64,000 nt of DNA from Luteimonas cucumeris (GCF_007830035.1 NZ_VLKN01000007.1:1-64000), one strand, 5' to 3'. Positions 22,071 to 31,416 are shown, numbered from the stretch's first letter. Numbers and translations: made by a program. Notes: generated from the letters alone by a model not told the origin.

Positions 22071-22088
22071 CCCTCCGCTAACGGAGGG
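22071..22088 (+). promoter_or_regulatory. Stem-loop in the sodB leader
   Basis: A perfect 7-bp stem (CCCTCCG / CGGAGGG) with a CTAA loop lies 34 bases before the sodB start codon. It contains an anti-SD-like CCUCC on its 5' side. It may shape sodB mRNA stability or translation; this is inference from position only. Confidence 0.4.
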
Positions 22089-22122
22089 GACCCGCCTAGC
22101 CCCACCGGAGAATCCGCCAGCC

Positions 22123-22701
22123 ATGGCCATCGAACTGCCGCCCCTTCCCTACGACCGCACCGCGCTGGAGCCGCACATTTCCGGCGAAACACTCGACTAC
22201 CACTACGGCAAGCACCACAAGACCTACGTCGACAACCTCAACAAGCTCATCGAAGGCACCGAGTTCGCCGACATGCCGCTGGAGGAAATCGTCCGCAAGT
22301 CCCAAGGCGGCATGTTCAACAACGCCGCGCAGGTCTGGAACCACACGTTCTACTGGAACTGCCTGAAACCGCTGGGCGGTGGCGAACCGACCGGCAAGGT
22401 GGCCGACGCCATCAACAAGGCCTTCGGCGACTTCGCCCGCTTCAGGGACGAGTTCACCAAGACCGCTGTCGGCACGTTTGGCTCGGGCTGGGGCTGGCTG
22501 GTGCAGCGCCCGGACGGCTCGCTGGCGCTGGCCAGCACGCCCAACGCCGCCACGCCCCTGACCGGCGCGGATACCCCGCTGCTCACCTGCGACGTGTGGG
22601 AACACGCCTACTACGTCGACTACCGCAACGCGCGACCGAAGTATGTCGAGGCGTTCTGGAACCTGGTCAACTGGGACTTCGTTGCTGCCAACATGAAGTA
22701 A
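22123..22701 (+). CDS. sodB: Superoxide dismutase [Fe]
   Basis: Cytoplasmic iron superoxide dismutase, 192 aa, converting superoxide to hydrogen peroxide and oxygen. Metal ligands are at His27, His74, Asp157 and His161 ([21 protein letters not shown]). The segment [17 protein letters not shown] places the Gln in the second helix, the form typical of Fe rather than Mn enzymes. The ATG at 22123 is preceded by a purine-rich CCGGAG, and a stem-loop lies in the leader. Monocistronic, with a terminator just downstream. Confidence 0.96.
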   Translation: MAIELPPLPYDRTALEPHISGETLDYHYGKHHKTYVDNLNKLIEGTEFADMPLEEIVRKSQGGMFNNAAQVWNHTFYWNCLKPLGGGEPTGKVADAINKAFGDFARFRDEFTKTAVGTFGSGWGWLVQRPDGSLALASTPNAATPLTGADTPLLTCDVWEHAYYVDYRNARPKYVEAFWNLVNWDFVAANMK

Positions 22702-22721
22702 GCGAAGATCCGCGCTGCAAG

Positions 22722-22752
22722 AAAACGGTCGGACGATTCCGGCCGTTTTCGT
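22722..22752 (+). terminator. Intrinsic terminator after sodB
   Basis: An 11-bp stem (AAAACGGTCGG with CCGGCCGTTTT, one T-G pair) and a 6-base loop lie 20 bases past the sodB stop, with T-rich sequence in and after the 3' arm. The 5' A-run makes it usable in the other direction too, although purK reads away from it only after its own stop at 22798. Confidence 0.7.
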
Positions 22753-22797
22753 TTCCATTGCGGCGGCCCGGCGAACGCGTCGCGAATCTGTTCGACG

Positions 22798-23940
22798 CTA
22801 GCGAGCAAGCGCCTGCACGACAGGCTCGACCTGGGACTCGCGACCCAGGCCTGCACCGATGCGCTGAAGCGATGCGGCCAAGCCCTGCGTCGAATCCGCC
22901 CGCAACGTCGCATGCCCCACCTTGCGGCCGGCACGCGGCGACTTGCCGTAATCGTGCCAGTGCCCACCCGGTTCGGACAGCACGGCGGACGCATCCGGCA
23001 TCTCGCCGATCCAGTTGAGCATGCAGGCATGGCCGAGCATGCGGGTGTCGCCGAGCGGCAGGCCGAGCACGGCGCGCAGGTGGTTCTCGAACTGCGAGGT
23101 CTCGGCGCCTTCGATGGTCCAGTGCCCTGAGTTGTGCACGCGCGGGGCCAGTTCATTGGCCAGCAGTTCGCCATCGCGGCAGAACAGTTCCAGCGCGAAC
23201 ACGCCGACGTAGTCGAGCGCATCGGCCAACTTGCGCGCATGGGCGAGCGCGGTTTCGGCCAGCGCGGCATCGACCCGCGCCGGCGCCAGGCTCACCGAAA
23301 GCACGCCATCGACGTGCCAGTTCTCGGTCAGCGGCCAGGCACGGAATTCCCCGTCGCGGCCACGCACGGCAACCACGCTCAACTCGCGCTCGAAAGCGAC
23401 GAAGCCTTCCAGGATCAGGCCGACCTTGCCCGCCTGTGCGCCGAGCGCCTGCCATGCCGCATCGGCATCGGCCGCGGTGCGCACGCGGAACTGGCCCTTG
23501 CCGTCGTAGCCGAGTCGCCGCGTCTTGAGGATGCAGGGCAGGCCGATCGCGGCGATCGCCGCATCGAGCTGCTCGCGCGTGTCGATGGTCGCAAACGGTG
23601 GCACCGGGATGCCGAGTTCGCGAAACAGCGTCTTTTCGGCGAGGCGATCCTGCGCCGTGGCCAGCGCGCGCGGATTCGGAAACACCGGCACGCGATTGCT
23701 CAGCCACTGCGCGCTCTCGGCCGGGACGTTCTCGAAATCGAAGGTGGCGACATCGATGCGCGATGCGAATTCGGACAGTGCCGCTTCATCGCGATAGTCG
23801 CCGACCACCATCGGCACGAACTGGCCGGCGCAAGCATCGGCCGCGGTGTCCATCACCAGGAAGCGCAGGCCGAGCGGTGCGCCGGAAAGCGCGAGCATGC
23901 GGGCCAGCTGCCCGCCGCCAAGAATCCCTACCGTAGTCAT
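22798..23940 (-). CDS. purK: N5-carboxyaminoimidazole ribonucleotide synthase
   Basis: ATP-grasp enzyme of purine biosynthesis that makes N5-CAIR from AIR, bicarbonate and ATP. The 380-aa product begins TTVGILGGGQLARMLALSG, the family hallmark, and has ATP-grasp elements (LKTRRLGYDGKGQ; LELFCRDGELLANELAPRVH; NSGHWTIEG). It follows purE on the same strand after 24 bases, the usual order and a likely operon, since its product is the PurE substrate. Confidence 0.96.
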   Translation of the reverse strand: MTTVGILGGGQLARMLALSGAPLGLRFLVMDTAADACAGQFVPMVVGDYRDEAALSEFASRIDVATFDFENVPAESAQWLSNRVPVFPNPRALATAQDRLAEKTLFRELGIPVPPFATIDTREQLDAAIAAIGLPCILKTRRLGYDGKGQFRVRTAADADAAWQALGAQAGKVGLILEGFVAFERELSVVAVRGRDGEFRAWPLTENWHVDGVLSVSLAPARVDAALAETALAHARKLADALDYVGVFALELFCRDGELLANELAPRVHNSGHWTIEGAETSQFENHLRAVLGLPLGDTRMLGHACMLNWIGEMPDASAVLSEPGGHWHDYGKSPRAGRKVGHATLRADSTQGLAASLQRIGAGLGRESQVEPVVQALAR

Positions 23941-23964
23941 GTCTTGTCGATTACTTCTTGTCGA

Positions 23965-24468
<504 letters not shown>

Positions 24469-24525
24469 GGTCGATCCCTGTCGCAAAGACGTATTCTACC
24501 GGCCTCACGTCGCCACGGTATCGTC

Positions 24526-24795
24526 ATGGACCGGAAACTGCTCGACATCCTCGTCTGCCCCGCCAGCCGGCAACCGCTGGCCCTGCTCGACAAAGCCGGC
24601 CTCGATGCCCTCAACCGGGCCATCGCCGGCGGCGACGTCAAGCGCAACGACGGCAGCGCGCAGGCCGATGCGATCCGCGAAGCGCTGGTCACGCGCGACC
24701 GCAAGACCGTGTACCGGCTGGACGATGGCATCCCGGTGCTGCTGGTCGAGGAAGGCATCGCCACCGCGCAGGTCGAAGGCTTCCCGGCCGGATGA
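24526..24795 (+). CDS. Trm112/YcaR family small protein
   Basis: Small protein of 89 aa starting MDRKLLDILVCPASRQPLAL and ending with the conserved DDGIPVLLVEEG. Family members such as E. coli YcaR have zinc-knuckle cysteines; here only the first Cys remains (CPAS), so zinc binding is unlikely. The function in bacteria is not settled; the eukaryotic relative activates methyltransferases. Its stop overlaps the nadC start (ATGA), so the two are translated together. Confidence 0.85.
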   Translation: MDRKLLDILVCPASRQPLALLDKAGLDALNRAIAGGDVKRNDGSAQADAIREALVTRDRKTVYRLDDGIPVLLVEEGIATAQVEGFPAG

Positions 24796-25646
24796 GCCGC
24801 GACTTCGCGCCACCGCCGCGAGCAACGATCGAGGCAGACGTCGCGCGGGCACTGACCGAGGACCTGGGCAGCGGCGACGTCACGGCAGCCCTGTTGCCGG
24901 ACATCGCCGACAGCGCCTATCTGCTGTGCAAGCAGGATGCGGTGATCGCCGGGCGGCCGTGGTTCGACGCCTGCCATCGCGCGCTCGATCCGCAGGTGCG
25001 CATCGACTGGCGCATCGCCGAAGGCGAGCGCGTCGCCAGCGGCACGGTGCTGGCGACGTTGCAGGGCCGTGCACGCAGCCTGGTCAGCGCCGAGCGCACC
25101 TCGTTGAACTTCCTTCAGACGCTCAGCGGTACCGCCACGCTCACCGCCGCCTACGTCGATGCGGTGCGTGGCACGCGGGCGCGGATCCTGGACACCCGCA
25201 AGACCATCCCCGGCCTGCGCCTGGCGCAGAAATACGCGGTCCGCGTGGGCGGCGGCGTCAATCACCGCATCGGGCTGTACGACGCGGTGATGCTGAAGGA
25301 GAACCATGTCCGTGCCGCCGGTTCGCTGACGGCGGCAATCCAAGCCGCGCGCGCGCTGCGTCCGTCGTTGCCACTGATCGTCGAGGTGGAAACGCTGGCG
25401 CAACTGGACGAGGCACTGCAGGAAGGCTGCACGCGGATCCTGGTCGATGATTTCGACGCCGCCACCCGAAGGCAGGCCGTCGCCATCGCCGCCGGACGCA
25501 TACCGCTGGAGGTTTCCGGCGGCGTCGACCTGGCTGGCGTGCGCGCCATCGCCGAGGACGGCGTCGACTGCATCTCGATCGGCGCGCTGACCAAGCATGT
25601 GCAGGCGATCGACCTGTCGTTGAAGCTGGGACCGTCGCCGGCCTGA
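24792..25646 (+). CDS. nadC: Nicotinate-nucleotide diphosphorylase (carboxylating)
   Basis: Quinolinate phosphoribosyltransferase, which makes nicotinate mononucleotide, CO2 and pyrophosphate in de novo NAD synthesis. The 284-aa product shows EDLGSGDVTAAL near the N-terminus, the substrate motifs LDTRKTIPGLRLAQKYAV and GGGVNHRIGLYDAVMLKENH, and PLEVSGGVDL near the C-terminus. Standard length. The ATG at 24792 overlaps the preceding Trm112-like stop codon. Confidence 0.96.
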   Translation: MSRDFAPPPRATIEADVARALTEDLGSGDVTAALLPDIADSAYLLCKQDAVIAGRPWFDACHRALDPQVRIDWRIAEGERVASGTVLATLQGRARSLVSAERTSLNFLQTLSGTATLTAAYVDAVRGTRARILDTRKTIPGLRLAQKYAVRVGGGVNHRIGLYDAVMLKENHVRAAGSLTAAIQAARALRPSLPLIVEVETLAQLDEALQEGCTRILVDDFDAATRRQAVAIAAGRIPLEVSGGVDLAGVRAIAEDGVDCISIGALTKHVQAIDLSLKLGPSPA

Positions 25647-25717
25647 AGCCCGCGACTTTCGCAGGACGCACACACGTCCTGCTGCCAACATCGGCGCATA
25701 CATCACGGAGTGGCCGC

Positions 25718-26944
25718 ATGAATCGCAACCCCGGAGCGCTTGCCTGCGCCGCGCTGTTGAGCCTGATCGTCACCGCCTGCAGTTCCAACGTCCGCAAACC
25801 GCCTCCGGGACCAACCCCGCCCGTACAACCACAGACGCCGGCATCGCCGCGCGTGCCGCAGGCACAAGGCAGCCTCGGTTCGGCCGAACGCATCACCAGC
25901 ATCGCCCGGCGCGAGCACGTGTTGTGGTACCAGCCCTTCATCGACAGCAATGGACGGCTGGCGAGCCTGGGCGTCACCGAAGCCGAACAATCGCAGCTGG
26001 CCGACGGCACCGAGGCCTGGCAACGTGTGCTCGGCTACTGGCGCAACAGCGGCACGCTGTACGAGATGGCGCAGAGCAATATCGGCGGCGCCTATGCCTG
26101 CCAGTACCCCAGCGGCTATGCGCAGGGCAAGGCGGAATGCAGGGCGTTCCTTGTCGACAATGCTTGGTCCGCGGCCTTCGTGTCCTATGTGATGATCCAG
26201 GCCGGCGTGCCCGGCTTCCGCTCCTCGCCGCGCCACTTCGACTACATCCGCCAGGCCTATCGCGGCGAAGGCCCCTACCTGTTCGTCGATCCGATCGCGC
26301 ATCGACCCGCGCCCGGCGACCTGCTGTGCTTCGTGCGCGACAACGGTTCGATCCCCGGTTACGCAGGCCTGAGCAGCCGGTTCGGCAGCGGCAACGATGG
26401 TTCGCTGGCCACGCATTGCGACATCGTGATCGGACGCGATGCCAGCGGCCGCGAGCTGCACGTGGTCGGCGGCAACGTGTTCGACAGCGTCACCCTGCGC
26501 AAGCTCAAGCTGGACCCGCAGGGTTACGTGATCCTGCCGCACACCCTTGCGGCCCAGGGAATGGAGGCCTATTGCAGCCCGGCCAACGAGACGGCATGCA
26601 ATTTCAACCGGCAGAACTGGGCGGTGCTGCTGAAACTCAGGCCGACCGTGTCGCGTTATGCGACGCCAGCGGCGGCAACTCCCACGGCTCCGCGCTACAT
26701 CACGCCGCAGCGCGCCGCACCCGCGGCAACGCCTACGCCTGCGCCGGCAATGCCAGCGGCAGTACCGGCGCAACCCGCCGCGCCTGCCCCCGCTACCCCC
26801 ACATCTGTGCCTACGCCGACACCGACACAACCCGTCCTGCCGCCCGCGACCCCGACGGTGCCAACACCTCAGCCAACACAGCCGGCGCCACAGCCCGCTA
26901 TCGAACCGCAGCCGCAACCACCGCCGCCCACGACCGTGCCCTGA
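25718..26944 (+). CDS. DUF2272 lipoprotein with proline-rich tail
   Basis: Predicted lipoprotein of 408 aa. The signal peptide ends in the lipobox VTAC (Cys21). Residues about 55-315 match DUF2272: WYQPFIDSNG, DNAWSAAFVSYVMIQAGVPG, SSPRHFDYI and HCDIVIGRD. The Cys/His spacing (ACQYPSGYAQGKAECRAF; ATHCDIV) recalls NlpC/P60-like amidase folds, but catalysis is unproven. The last roughly 95 residues are low-complexity Pro/Ala/Thr/Gln with many PTP and QPAP units, suggesting an extended periplasmic linker. The ATG at 25718 follows CGGAG. Stands alone after nadC with a 71-base gap. Confidence 0.82.
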   Translation: MNRNPGALACAALLSLIVTACSSNVRKPPPGPTPPVQPQTPASPRVPQAQGSLGSAERITSIARREHVLWYQPFIDSNGRLASLGVTEAEQSQLADGTEAWQRVLGYWRNSGTLYEMAQSNIGGAYACQYPSGYAQGKAECRAFLVDNAWSAAFVSYVMIQAGVPGFRSSPRHFDYIRQAYRGEGPYLFVDPIAHRPAPGDLLCFVRDNGSIPGYAGLSSRFGSGNDGSLATHCDIVIGRDASGRELHVVGGNVFDSVTLRKLKLDPQGYVILPHTLAAQGMEAYCSPANETACNFNRQNWAVLLKLRPTVSRYATPAAATPTAPRYITPQRAAPAATPTPAPAMPAAVPAQPAAPAPATPTSVPTPTPTQPVLPPATPTVPTPQPTQPAPQPAIEPQPQPPPPTTVP

Positions 26945-27012
26945 GCCTCTTCTCCGGGAAGTGAAAGGAAGCGAGACTTGCTTCCCCGCCATCAGGCCAC
27001 CACTTCCCGGCA

Positions 27013-27333
27013 ATGCCTACCCTTCTGTTGCTGATGATCGCCGTGGCGATCGGCTTCGCGCTGTGGAACAGCGCACGCGCCGCTGCAGAGCGCGCCGAGA
27101 TACTCGGCCGCGATGCCTGCCAGGCCGCGAACGTGCAATGGCTCGACCAGAGCGTGCATGCCTCCGGCATACGCCTGCGTCGCGGTCGCGACGGACGCCT
27201 CGGCTTCGAGCGCAGTTTCCGATTCGACTACTCGCGCGACGGCAATGACCGGCACTCCGGGCGACTGGTACTTCGCGGCGCGGAACTGGTGTCGTTCAGC
27301 GGACCGATCGCGGCGCGCGACACCCTGCACTGA
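27013..27333 (+). CDS. DUF3301 family protein
   Basis: Small protein of 106 aa with one N-terminal membrane helix (LLLLMIAVAIGFALWNSARA) and a DUF3301-type domain: ERAEILGRDACQAANVQWLD followed by LRRGRDGRLGFERSFRFDYS. It is probably anchored in the inner membrane; its function is unknown. It sits convergent to sspB and downstream of the DUF2272 gene. Confidence 0.75.
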   Translation: MPTLLLLMIAVAIGFALWNSARAAAERAEILGRDACQAANVQWLDQSVHASGIRLRRGRDGRLGFERSFRFDYSRDGNDRHSGRLVLRGAELVSFSGPIAARDTLH

Positions 27334-27346
27334 GCTTCACTTCCAG

Positions 27347-27361
27347 AACCCCACGGGTTTT
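27347..27361 (+). terminator. Short hairpin after the DUF3301 gene
   Basis: AACCC / GGGTT with a CAC loop followed by TT lies 13 bases past the stop codon. The stem is short, so it is only a possible terminator. Confidence 0.3.
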
Positions 27362-27402
27362 GACTCGCAAGGCAAAAAGTGCGCGTTCGGACGCAGCGCT
27401 AT

Positions 27403-27837
27403 CTACTTGACCACGCGCAGGTGCGCTCGCTTCGGCGGCGCGCCGGTGTTTTCCTCGTCCGGCGCGGTCGGCACGGGCGGCTCGTCATCAGGTCCCGAAT
27501 TGTCGATGTCTTCCGGCAAGGCCATGCCCTGCCCGGTCTCGCGCGCGTAGATCGCCAGCACCGCGGCCATCGGCACCATCACCGACTGGCTGACGCCGCC
27601 GAAACGCGCGCTGAAGCTGACCGCGTCGATGCCCAGCTCGAGTCGCGCCACGGCGCGGGCGGCGATGTTCAGCACCACCTTGCCTTCCTTGACGGCACTG
27701 GCCGGCACCTGCACGCCAGGCAGGGTCGCATCGACCAGCAGGTGCGCGGTCATGCCGTTGTCGGCGATCCATTCGTACAGGGCCCGCAACAGGTACGGGC
27801 GATGGCTGGTCATGCGTGGCGCGCTGCCTTCGGTCAT
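27403..27837 (-). CDS. sspB: ClpXP protease specificity-enhancing factor SspB
   Basis: Adaptor that tethers SsrA-tagged proteins to ClpX. The 144-aa product has the SspB core (SHRPYLLRALYEWIADNG; ARFGGVSQSVMVPMAAVLAI) and the flexible acidic linker ending in the short ClpX-binding tail (PPKRAHLRVVK; compare the LRVVK of E. coli). Start at 27837; a second ATG eight codons on (MTSHRP) is also possible. Follows sspA on the same strand as in E. coli. Confidence 0.93.
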   Translation of the reverse strand: MTEGSAPRMTSHRPYLLRALYEWIADNGMTAHLLVDATLPGVQVPASAVKEGKVVLNIAARAVARLELGIDAVSFSARFGGVSQSVMVPMAAVLAIYARETGQGMALPEDIDNSGPDDEPPVPTAPDEENTGAPPKRAHLRVVK

Positions 27838-27883
27838 GGCCGCAGTTTAAAGCGACAGCGGCCGAGGGCCTAGGGCCCGGCCT

Positions 27884-28522
27884 TCAGGCCGGCACTTCGC
27901 GCAGCTTCTTTTCTTCGTCCGTCAGGCTGCGGATGAAGCCGGGATTGCGGAAGATGCGGTTGCCGTAATCCTCGATCACCTTGCCATCCTTGGGCAGCGG
28001 AATGCCCAGCGAATCCAGCCGCCAGATGATCGGCGCCATGGCGCAGTCGGCGAGGCTCATCTCGGGATTGAGAAAGAACTTGCTTGCCTTGAACAGCGGC
28101 ACCGAGGCGGTCAGCAGTTCCTTCAGGCGCTTGCGCGCGGCTTCGGCCTGCTGCTTGTTGCCCAGCTGGATCGCCTGCACCTGCGGCACCCAGTCGTGCT
28201 CGATGCGCAGCATCGCCAAGCGCAGGCGTGCGCGCGACAGCGGATCGACCGGCATCAACGGCGGATGCGGGTAGCGCTCGTCGAGGTATTCGCTGACCAC
28301 CGACGCGGCGTACAACACCAGTTCGCGCTCGACCAGGGTCGGCACCGAGTGGTAGGGATTGAGGTCGATCAGGTCTTCCGGCGGTTTCTGCGGATCCACC
28401 GGCACGAAGTCGTAGGTCACGCCCTTGGCCGCCAGCACCAGGCGCACCCGGTGGCAGAGCACGTCGTCGACCGATGAGAACAACGTCAGAGCATTACGCA
28501 TACGCGGACTGGCGGCCATCAT
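27884..28522 (-). CDS. sspA: Stringent starvation protein A (GST-fold)
   Basis: RNA polymerase-associated protein with a glutathione-S-transferase fold, involved in starvation and acid responses in E. coli. The 212-aa product has the N-terminal thioredoxin-like part (LTLFSSVDDVLCHRVRLVLA; NPYHSVPTLVERELVLY) and the helical C-domain (ADCAMAPIIWRLDSLGI). The first of two tandem ATGs (28522) was chosen because AAGGAG lies six to seven bases upstream. It lies after petC and before sspB, a conserved arrangement. Confidence 0.94.
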   Translation of the reverse strand: MMAASPRMRNALTLFSSVDDVLCHRVRLVLAAKGVTYDFVPVDPQKPPEDLIDLNPYHSVPTLVERELVLYAASVVSEYLDERYPHPPLMPVDPLSRARLRLAMLRIEHDWVPQVQAIQLGNKQQAEAARKRLKELLTASVPLFKASKFFLNPEMSLADCAMAPIIWRLDSLGIPLPKDGKVIEDYGNRIFRNPGFIRSLTDEEKKLREVPA

Positions 28523-28673
28523 CGACCTCTCCTTTCGCAGCAAACGCCGTCCACCCATTGCAGACGGCCGTCATTGTCCCGGGCGGCAAACCCTGCTTTC
28601 ACGCCCGCGCGATGCCGTGCGGGCGCCTGCGGAAGTGCCCGCGGCGCACGCGGGCTCTTGCCGGGGACTCGCC

Positions 28674-29456
28674 TCAATGCTCGACGTCCCGCCAGTATTC
28701 CTTCTTCAGCAACCAGGCGATGAACGTGAACAATGCCAGGAACAGGATCACCCACACGCCAAGGCTCTGGCGCTTGAGTGCAGCCGGCTCGCCGGCGTAT
28801 TCGAGGAAGGCGGTGATGTCACGCACGGTCTGGCTGAACTGCTGCGCGTCCTGCGCGCCCGGCTGCGGAATCACCAGCCGCTCCACGTGCCGTTCACCGG
28901 TGGCATCGGGCTTGCCGAGTTCGGCGTGCTGCAGGCCCTGCAGCTCCCACAGCGGGTTGGGCATGGAGGCATTCGGGAACAACTGGTTGTTCCAGCCAAG
29001 CGGACGGGTTTCGTCCAGGTAGAACGATTTCAGGTAGGTGTAGATCCAGTCGCTGCCGCGCACGCGCGAGATCACGCTCAGGTCCGGCGGCATCTTGCCG
29101 AACCACTTGGTCGCGCCATCGGCCGGCATGTTCACCAGGATGTGCTCGCCGAACTTCGCGCCAGTGAAGTTGAGGTTGTTCATCACCTCTTCCTCGCTCA
29201 GGCCCAGATCCTCGGCCATGCGCGAGTAACGCAGGTACTTGAGCGAATGGCAGCCCGAGCAGTAGTTCATGTACAGCTGCGCGCCGCGCTGCAGCGACGC
29301 GCGGTCGCCCAGGTCGACACCCGACTGCTGCAGGTTGCCGCCGCCGGCGGCGTAGGCGGTGGCCGACACCAGCAGGCCGGCGACGAACGTGGCGAGCTTC
29401 TTCACGATGCGGTTTTTCCGGAAGGGCTGGCTGGCTGGGGAAATGGCGTCAGTCAT
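28674..29456 (-). CDS. petC: Ubiquinol-cytochrome c reductase, cytochrome c1 subunit
   Basis: Haem c subunit of the cytochrome bc1 complex, 260 aa. An N-terminal export signal ends near SATAYA (residue 36). The haem site is CSGCH (66-70), and the likely axial Met lies in the GKMPPDLSV segment. A C-terminal helix (SLGVWVILFLALFTFIAWLL) anchors it in the inner membrane. The ATG at 29456 overlaps the end of petB by eight bases. An internal GTG at 29405 would give a shorter signal peptide and cannot be excluded. Confidence 0.95.
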   Translation of the reverse strand: MTDAISPASQPFRKNRIVKKLATFVAGLLVSATAYAAGGGNLQQSGVDLGDRASLQRGAQLYMNYCSGCHSLKYLRYSRMAEDLGLSEEEVMNNLNFTGAKFGEHILVNMPADGATKWFGKMPPDLSVISRVRGSDWIYTYLKSFYLDETRPLGWNNQLFPNASMPNPLWELQGLQHAELGKPDATGERHVERLVIPQPGAQDAQQFSQTVRDITAFLEYAGEPAALKRQSLGVWVILFLALFTFIAWLLKKEYWRDVEH

Positions 29457-30720
29457 GCATCGTCACCCGTTCCGGCACCGGCTTGGTCTTGTCGAGCTTG
29501 GTCCATAGCGGCATGGTGATGAAGAAGGCGAAATACAGGAAGGTCAGCACCTGGCCGATGATGGTCTCGACCGGATCGGTGCCCGGACCGGCGCCGATCT
29601 TGCCCAGCCACAGGAAGCACACCGCGAACAGGCCCAGCATCAGCTTGGACAGCAGGCCGCGGTAACGGTAGGACTTGACCGGACTGCGGTCCAGCCACGG
29701 CACCATGAACAGCACCGCGATCGCCGCGAACATCACCAGCACGCCCCACAGCTTGATCGCGAAGAACGACGGCACCACGCGCAACATCGCGTAGTACGGG
29801 GTGAAGTACCACACCGGCTTGATGTGTTCCGGCGTCACCAGGCGGTTGGCCTCGGTGAAGTTGTCGTGCTCCAGGAACCAGCCGCCGAAGCTAGGGGCGA
29901 AGAAGATGATGAAGGCCGCCAGCATCAGGAAGAAACCGACACCGACCAGGTCCTTGACCGTGTAGTACGGGTGGAAGGGAATGCCGTCCTTCGGCTTGGC
30001 CGCATCCCAGCGATTGCCCTTCGGGCCGTACTTGATGTCGATGCCGTCGGGATTGTTGGAACCGACCTCGTGCAGCGCACCCAGGTGCAACACCACCAGC
30101 AGCAACAGCACCAGCGGCAGCGCGATGACGTGCAGGGCGAAGAAGCGGTTGAGGGTGGCATCGCCGGGCAGGTAATCGCCCATGATCCACTCGGTCAGGC
30201 CGTTGCCGATCACCGGGATCGCGCCGAACAGCGAGATGATCACCTTGGCGCCCCAGAACGACATCTGGCCCCACGGCAGCACGTAGCCCATGAAGGCTTC
30301 GGCCATCAGGACCAGGTAGATCAGCATGCCCAGGATCCACACCAGCTCGCGCGGCTTCTGGTAGGAGCCGTACATCAGGCCGCGGAACATGTGCAGGTAG
30401 ACGACGATGAAGAACAGCGAGGCGCCGGTGCTGTGCATGTAGCGGATCAGCCAGCCCCACTCCACGTCGCGCATGATGTATTCGACCGACGAGAACGCTT
30501 CGGCCGCGGACGGCTTGAAGTGCATCGTCAGGAAGATGCCGGTGACGATCTGGTTGACCAGCACCAGCAGCGCCAGCGAGCCGAAGTAGTACCAGAGGTT
30601 GAAGTTCTTCGGAGCGTAGTACTCCGTCATGTGCTTGCGGTACACCGGCATCATGCCGGGCGCGCGCGCGTTGACCCAGTCCATCAGGCCATTGGCGCCG
30701 CGTGTCAGGAAGTTCGCCAT
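29449..30720 (-). CDS. petB: Ubiquinol-cytochrome c reductase, cytochrome b subunit
   Basis: Integral membrane subunit of the bc1 complex carrying two haems b and both quinone sites; 423 aa. Haem-ligand histidines are in MHSTGASLFFIVVYLHMFRG and FALHVIALPLVLLLLVVLHLG. The Qo-site motif reads PVWY rather than PEWY (HIKPVWYFTPYYAMLR), a variant also known in other proteobacteria. Three bases separate it from petA, and it overlaps petC by eight. Core of the petABC operon. Confidence 0.97.
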   Translation of the reverse strand: MANFLTRGANGLMDWVNARAPGMMPVYRKHMTEYYAPKNFNLWYYFGSLALLVLVNQIVTGIFLTMHFKPSAAEAFSSVEYIMRDVEWGWLIRYMHSTGASLFFIVVYLHMFRGLMYGSYQKPRELVWILGMLIYLVLMAEAFMGYVLPWGQMSFWGAKVIISLFGAIPVIGNGLTEWIMGDYLPGDATLNRFFALHVIALPLVLLLLVVLHLGALHEVGSNNPDGIDIKYGPKGNRWDAAKPKDGIPFHPYYTVKDLVGVGFFLMLAAFIIFFAPSFGGWFLEHDNFTEANRLVTPEHIKPVWYFTPYYAMLRVVPSFFAIKLWGVLVMFAAIAVLFMVPWLDRSPVKSYRYRGLLSKLMLGLFAVCFLWLGKIGAGPGTDPVETIIGQVLTFLYFAFFITMPLWTKLDKTKPVPERVTMHD

Positions 30721-30723
30721 GAT

Positions 30724-31332
30724 TTACGCGGCCTCCTTGGGGTCGACGCCAATGACGATGGTGGTGTCGTTTTCATAATGATGCGGTGGCACCAGCAGGT
30801 TGATCGGCGCAGGCACACCGGCGAACACGCGACCGGCCATGTCGAAGCGCGACTTGTGGCAGGGGCAGAAGTAGCCACCCTTCCACTCCGGATCGAACGG
30901 CTCGGGCCGGATTTCGGCGAGCATTTCCGGCGCGCAGCCCAAGTGCGTGCAGAGGCCGACCAGCACCGAGATCTCGGGCTTGATCGAACGCAGTTCGTTC
31001 TGCGCGTACTGCGGCTGCTGCTCGGTGGTGGACTTCGGATCGGCGAGGCGTGGATCCAGCGTCGGCAGCACTTCCAGCATCTGCTTGGAGCGCTTCACGA
31101 TCCAGATCGGCTGGCCGCGCCATTCCAGCATCAGTCGCTGGCCTTCCTGCAACGCGCTGATATCGGCCGTCACCGGCGCACCGGCCAGCTTGGCGCGCGA
31201 ACTGGGCAGCCATGACTTGATGAACGGCACCGCGACAAACCCGACCCCGACCGCACCGACCACTGCCGTGGTCGCCGTCAGGAACCGGCGTCGGCCCAGG
31301 TTTTCGGGACCCTTGACCCCATCGTTGGACAT
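30724..31332 (-). CDS. petA: Ubiquinol-cytochrome c reductase, Rieske iron-sulfur subunit
   Basis: [2Fe-2S] subunit of the bc1 complex, 202 aa. The N-terminus has a twin-arginine type signal (NLGRRRFLTATTAVVGAVGV) that stays as membrane anchor. Cluster boxes are CTHLGC (128-133) and CPCHKS (156-161), giving the Cys/His ligand set. First gene of petABC. The ATG at 31332 is followed by a typical MSNDGVKG start; a candidate promoter lies about 85 bases upstream. Confidence 0.97.
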   Translation of the reverse strand: MSNDGVKGPENLGRRRFLTATTAVVGAVGVGFVAVPFIKSWLPSSRAKLAGAPVTADISALQEGQRLMLEWRGQPIWIVKRSKQMLEVLPTLDPRLADPKSTTEQQPQYAQNELRSIKPEISVLVGLCTHLGCAPEMLAEIRPEPFDPEWKGGYFCPCHKSRFDMAGRVFAGVPAPINLLVPPHHYENDTTIVIGVDPKEAA

Positions 31333-31416
31333 CCGGAACTCCGCAAAAAACGTTTGGTAGCTATGTGGCTGCCGCGAACCGGTTCCGTGCCCGGAAGCGG
31401 CCGCAAAAGACGGCAA

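Noticed and set aside
24526-24795. Trm112-like protein as a pseudogene because zinc cysteines are missing
   Set aside because: The rest of the family core (DDGIPVLLVEEG) is intact and the gene is coupled to nadC, so it is probably a functional cysteine-poor variant.
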